From Echinicola arenosa (GTDB lineage: Bacteria; Bacteroidota; Bacteroidia; Cytophagales; Cyclobacteriaceae), in contig NZ_JACYTQ010000001.1 in NCBI RefSeq assembly GCF_014841125.1, positions 434,001-498,000 of the forward strand: DNA of 64,000 nucleotides, written 5' to 3'. Of the stretch, positions 62,426 to 64,000 are shown in pieces. A program made the position numbers and the translations under genes. The notes under the pieces were generated by a model. That model had not been told where the DNA came from, searched no databases, and saw nothing but the letters and a program-made list of their open reading frames with translations. Within the stretch, counting starts at the first letter, position 1. Every line of letters begins with the position of its first letter.

Positions 62426-62848
62426 TCAGTTAGTAAATATTTTCTCGAAATAACTCCCCAGTTTGTATGTAAGAGAGCTTTTATTAATTGCAGGGCAACT
62501 GGCAGCCAATTGCTCCTCGCTTGGCTGAAAAAGAGAAGATTGAAGCGCATATTCATTATTCACCATTTTCACCAAATCATGGGGATTGTGCTTCACCCTA
62601 TCGTATAAAACAATCATATAATCAGCGCTTAGATTGATCCTCGCATCTCTCATACCTTCTTTTTTTAAAAGATCAATCTTGATATTTTCAGATTTTAGGG
62701 AGTCGATGTCTTCATTAAAATCTATTTGACTCATTGCCCAGTTGGGACCTTGAGGACGTTCACTGGTAACCATATAAATATGAATCGCCAGTGTAGCTAC
62801 CAGTAGTAGTACTATCGATGCCACTCCTATTATAATTTTCTTGATCAT
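62426..62848 (-). CDS. small unknown protein with one membrane anchor, paired with the globin lipoprotein
   Basis: 140 residues. One N-terminal membrane segment (IIIGVASIVLLLVATLAIHIYM), then a hydrophilic periplasmic part with GPNWAMSQIDFNEDIDS, a segment INLSADYMIVLYDRVKHNP and one Cys (ASCPAINKSS). I do not recognise a family. It is the first gene of a likely two-gene operon, 23 bases before the tandem truncated-globin lipoprotein, which suggests joint function at the envelope (haem, NO or O2 handling; inference). No CxxCH haem-attachment motif is present. Confidence 0.7.
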   Translation of the reverse strand: MIKKIIIGVASIVLLLVATLAIHIYMVTSERPQGPNWAMSQIDFNEDIDSLKSENIKIDLLKKEGMRDARINLSADYMIVLYDRVKHNPHDLVKMVNNEYALQSSLFQPSEEQLAASCPAINKSSLTYKLGSYFEKIFTN

Positions 62849-63005
62849 GGTTCTTTTCGTTTAAAGTCTGTTTCAAAAACATACGATCCTGACCTATCTA
62901 TTGGATTACCTGCCTTAAAAAAAAACAATAGGCACATCCAATAATTTGATCAAAGCATTGATTTTTAAAAACTATTTAATTAGTTTTATAACTAAACACT
63001 TTTAT

Positions 63006-63791
63006 ATGAAACAGTTATTTGCCATCGCGATCATTGTGCTTTTTTCTTCCTGTGGCGGAAGTTTCGATAAAGCCAACCAGTATTTTAAGAACCAACAATT
63101 TGGGGATGCCATTTCTGAGTTGAACTGGGTATTATTTATGAAAATGTCAAACCTGGAAGCCCTTCAACTTAGAGCCATGAGCTATGAAGCCATGGAAAAG
63201 TATAATGAGGCACTGACAGATTATAAACGAATCACGCAATTAGCTCCAAATGACCCTCAGGCTTTGGCAGGAATGGGAAAAGTTTATTGGGAATTAGAAG
63301 AATATCAGCAGGCAGAGAAGCACTTCTTGTTAGCTGCAAAAGAAGACCCAAAAAATGTAGAGCTATTGATTATGCTTGGCCGATCAATGATCAAAAACGA
63401 GAATTTCAAATCAGCCGAAGACTTCCTTTATGAGGCAAAAAAACTCGACCCAAAAAATGCCTCCATTTATTTTTATAGAGGAATAGTTCAAGCCCACCTT
63501 GGCGATGCCTGGACGGCTGCCTCACAATTTAATATGTATATCATGTACTCTGGGGACAATTTGACGGCCTATTACAATAGAGGGCTGGCCTATATGCGGA
63601 TGGGGATGGTAGATTGGGCGACAGAGGACTTTGACAGGGTATTAAAAAGCCAACCCAATCATTATAATGCACTTGCCCGAAGAGCTATCTGTCTAATGGA
63701 CACCAATCCCAGTCAATCCTGCCGAGACCTGAGATTGGCCGCAAAGCACGGGAGTGAATTCGCCAAAGAAAACCTTGACAAGTGCATGTGA
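63006..63791 (+). CDS. TPR-repeat lipoprotein
   Basis: About 261 residues. The ATG at 63006 is chosen because it gives a lipoprotein signal (MKQLFAIAIIVLFSSC, Cys16). An upstream TTG at 62946 in the same frame would bury the signal. Six or so TPR units cover residues about 20-250: FDKANQYFKNQQFGDAISEL, ALQLRAMSYEAMEKYNEALT, ALAGMGKVYWELEEYQQAEK, LLIMLGRSMIKNENFKSAED, YFYRGIVQAHLGDAWTAASQ and AYYNRGLAYMRMGMVDWATE. It ends with NPSQSCRDLRLAAKHG, seen in Sel1/TPR-type proteins of this phylum. A scaffold role in the envelope is likely; partners are unknown. Confidence 0.85.
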   Translation: MKQLFAIAIIVLFSSCGGSFDKANQYFKNQQFGDAISELNWVLFMKMSNLEALQLRAMSYEAMEKYNEALTDYKRITQLAPNDPQALAGMGKVYWELEEYQQAEKHFLLAAKEDPKNVELLIMLGRSMIKNENFKSAEDFLYEAKKLDPKNASIYFYRGIVQAHLGDAWTAASQFNMYIMYSGDNLTAYYNRGLAYMRMGMVDWATEDFDRVLKSQPNHYNALARRAICLMDTNPSQSCRDLRLAAKHGSEFAKENLDKCM

Positions 63792-63920
63792 GTCTAAATT
63801 CTAAAGACATTAACCTCTTACTTATACTTAAAACAAAGTGTAATTATTGAGCAATTTCACTTTTGTATTTTGGTCAACCTAAATACATTTTTTCACATTA
63901 ACTTTATAATAAACCGCTTT

Positions 63921-63940
63921 AAGTCCTATTTTTGGGACTT
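63921..63940 (+). repeat. hairpin just upstream of the glycosyltransferase start
   Basis: AAGTCC (63921-63926) and GGACTT (63935-63940) with an 8-base loop, ending five bases before the next ATG. It could affect initiation of that gene. Confidence 0.5.
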
Positions 63941-63945
63941 AAATT

Positions 63946-64000
63946 ATGAGCCACAAGAAATTAGTTATCATCCCGACCTACAACGAAAAGGAGAACATCC
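63946..64000 (+). CDS. GT2-family glycosyltransferase, only the first 18 codons in the window
   Basis: MSHKKLVIIPTYNEKENI is visible before the window ends. VIIPTYNEKENI is the N-terminal nucleotide-sugar motif of GT2 enzymes of the polyprenol-phosphate mannose synthase (DPM1-like) group, in which this short N-terminus is normal. The gene would transfer a sugar to a polyprenyl phosphate for envelope glycans or O-glycosylation. Assignment rests on this motif only. Confidence 0.65.
   Translation, partial: MSHKKLVIIPTYNEKENI

Overview
The window comes from a Bacteroidota chromosome, most likely order Cytophagales and plausibly the Cyclobacteriaceae (Algoriphagus/Echinicola/Cyclobacterium relatives). 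The evidence is a SusC/SusD pair, many lipoproteins, TonB-dependent receptors, promoters of the TTTG / TAnnTTTG type, few Shine-Dalgarno sequences, a moderate-to-low GC content, and menaquinone and long-form HisG genes of the type usual in this phylum. The species assignment is inference.

Layout. (1) About 1-17.6 kb, + strand: the larger part of a polysaccharide utilisation locus (PUL). It holds SusC (5' end cut by the window), SusD, an Ig+LamG surface lipoprotein, three GH144-type (glycoamylase-fold) glycanases, a GH3 beta-glucosidase, a secreted esterase, a GH43+F5/8C+FN3 enzyme and an S1 sulfatase. It closes with a strong terminator. GH144 plus GH3 points to beta-1,2-glucan (sophoran or cyclic glucan); the esterase, GH43 and sulfatase suggest a decorated substrate. 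(2) 17.8-20.7 kb, - strand: a broken outer-membrane-protein gene and a CPA2 cation/proton antiporter. (3) 21.2-26.1 kb, +: a membrane-bound AraC regulator, a TonB receptor and an exported tyrosine-phosphatase-fold enzyme. (4) 26.2-31.3 kb: fumarylacetoacetase (-), valS and proC (+). (5) 31.4-37.0 kb, -: a six-bladed propeller lipoprotein with a Cys-rich exported peptide, a Tat-type class V aminotransferase, a DUF4386 membrane protein and an M28 peptidase. (6) 37.2-40.8 kb: an alpha/beta hydrolase, a DSD1-type PLP enzyme and arginine decarboxylase (-). (7) 40.8-42.0 kb: a non-coding stretch with repeats and a nested hairpin. (8) 42.0-47.9 kb, +: a complete RND efflux pump. (9) 48.0-48.8 kb, -: a SAM-I riboswitch, a 21-codon ORF ending Cys-Cys, and a protein of unknown function with no Cys and no internal Met. 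(10) 49.3-55.0 kb, +: arginase-argS, glutathione peroxidase, menA, a universal stress protein and SUI1/YciH. (11) 55.3-61.3 kb, +: hemA, then hisGDCB behind a newly read histidine leader peptide with attenuator. (12) 61.3-62.8 kb, -: a lipoprotein made of two truncated-haemoglobin-like domains plus a small membrane protein. (13) A TPR lipoprotein and the first codons of a GT2 glycosyltransferase at the right edge.

Most noteworthy: the SAM-riboswitch locus controlling an apparently sulfur-sparing protein; the his attenuator; the tandem secreted globin; the three-GH144 PUL with sulfatase; the Cys-rich peptide/propeller pair; and a 20-codon ORF repeated upstream of two arginine-catabolic loci. 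Everything was read by eye; no searches or folding were run. No tRNA, rRNA, CRISPR array or intact insertion sequence was seen.
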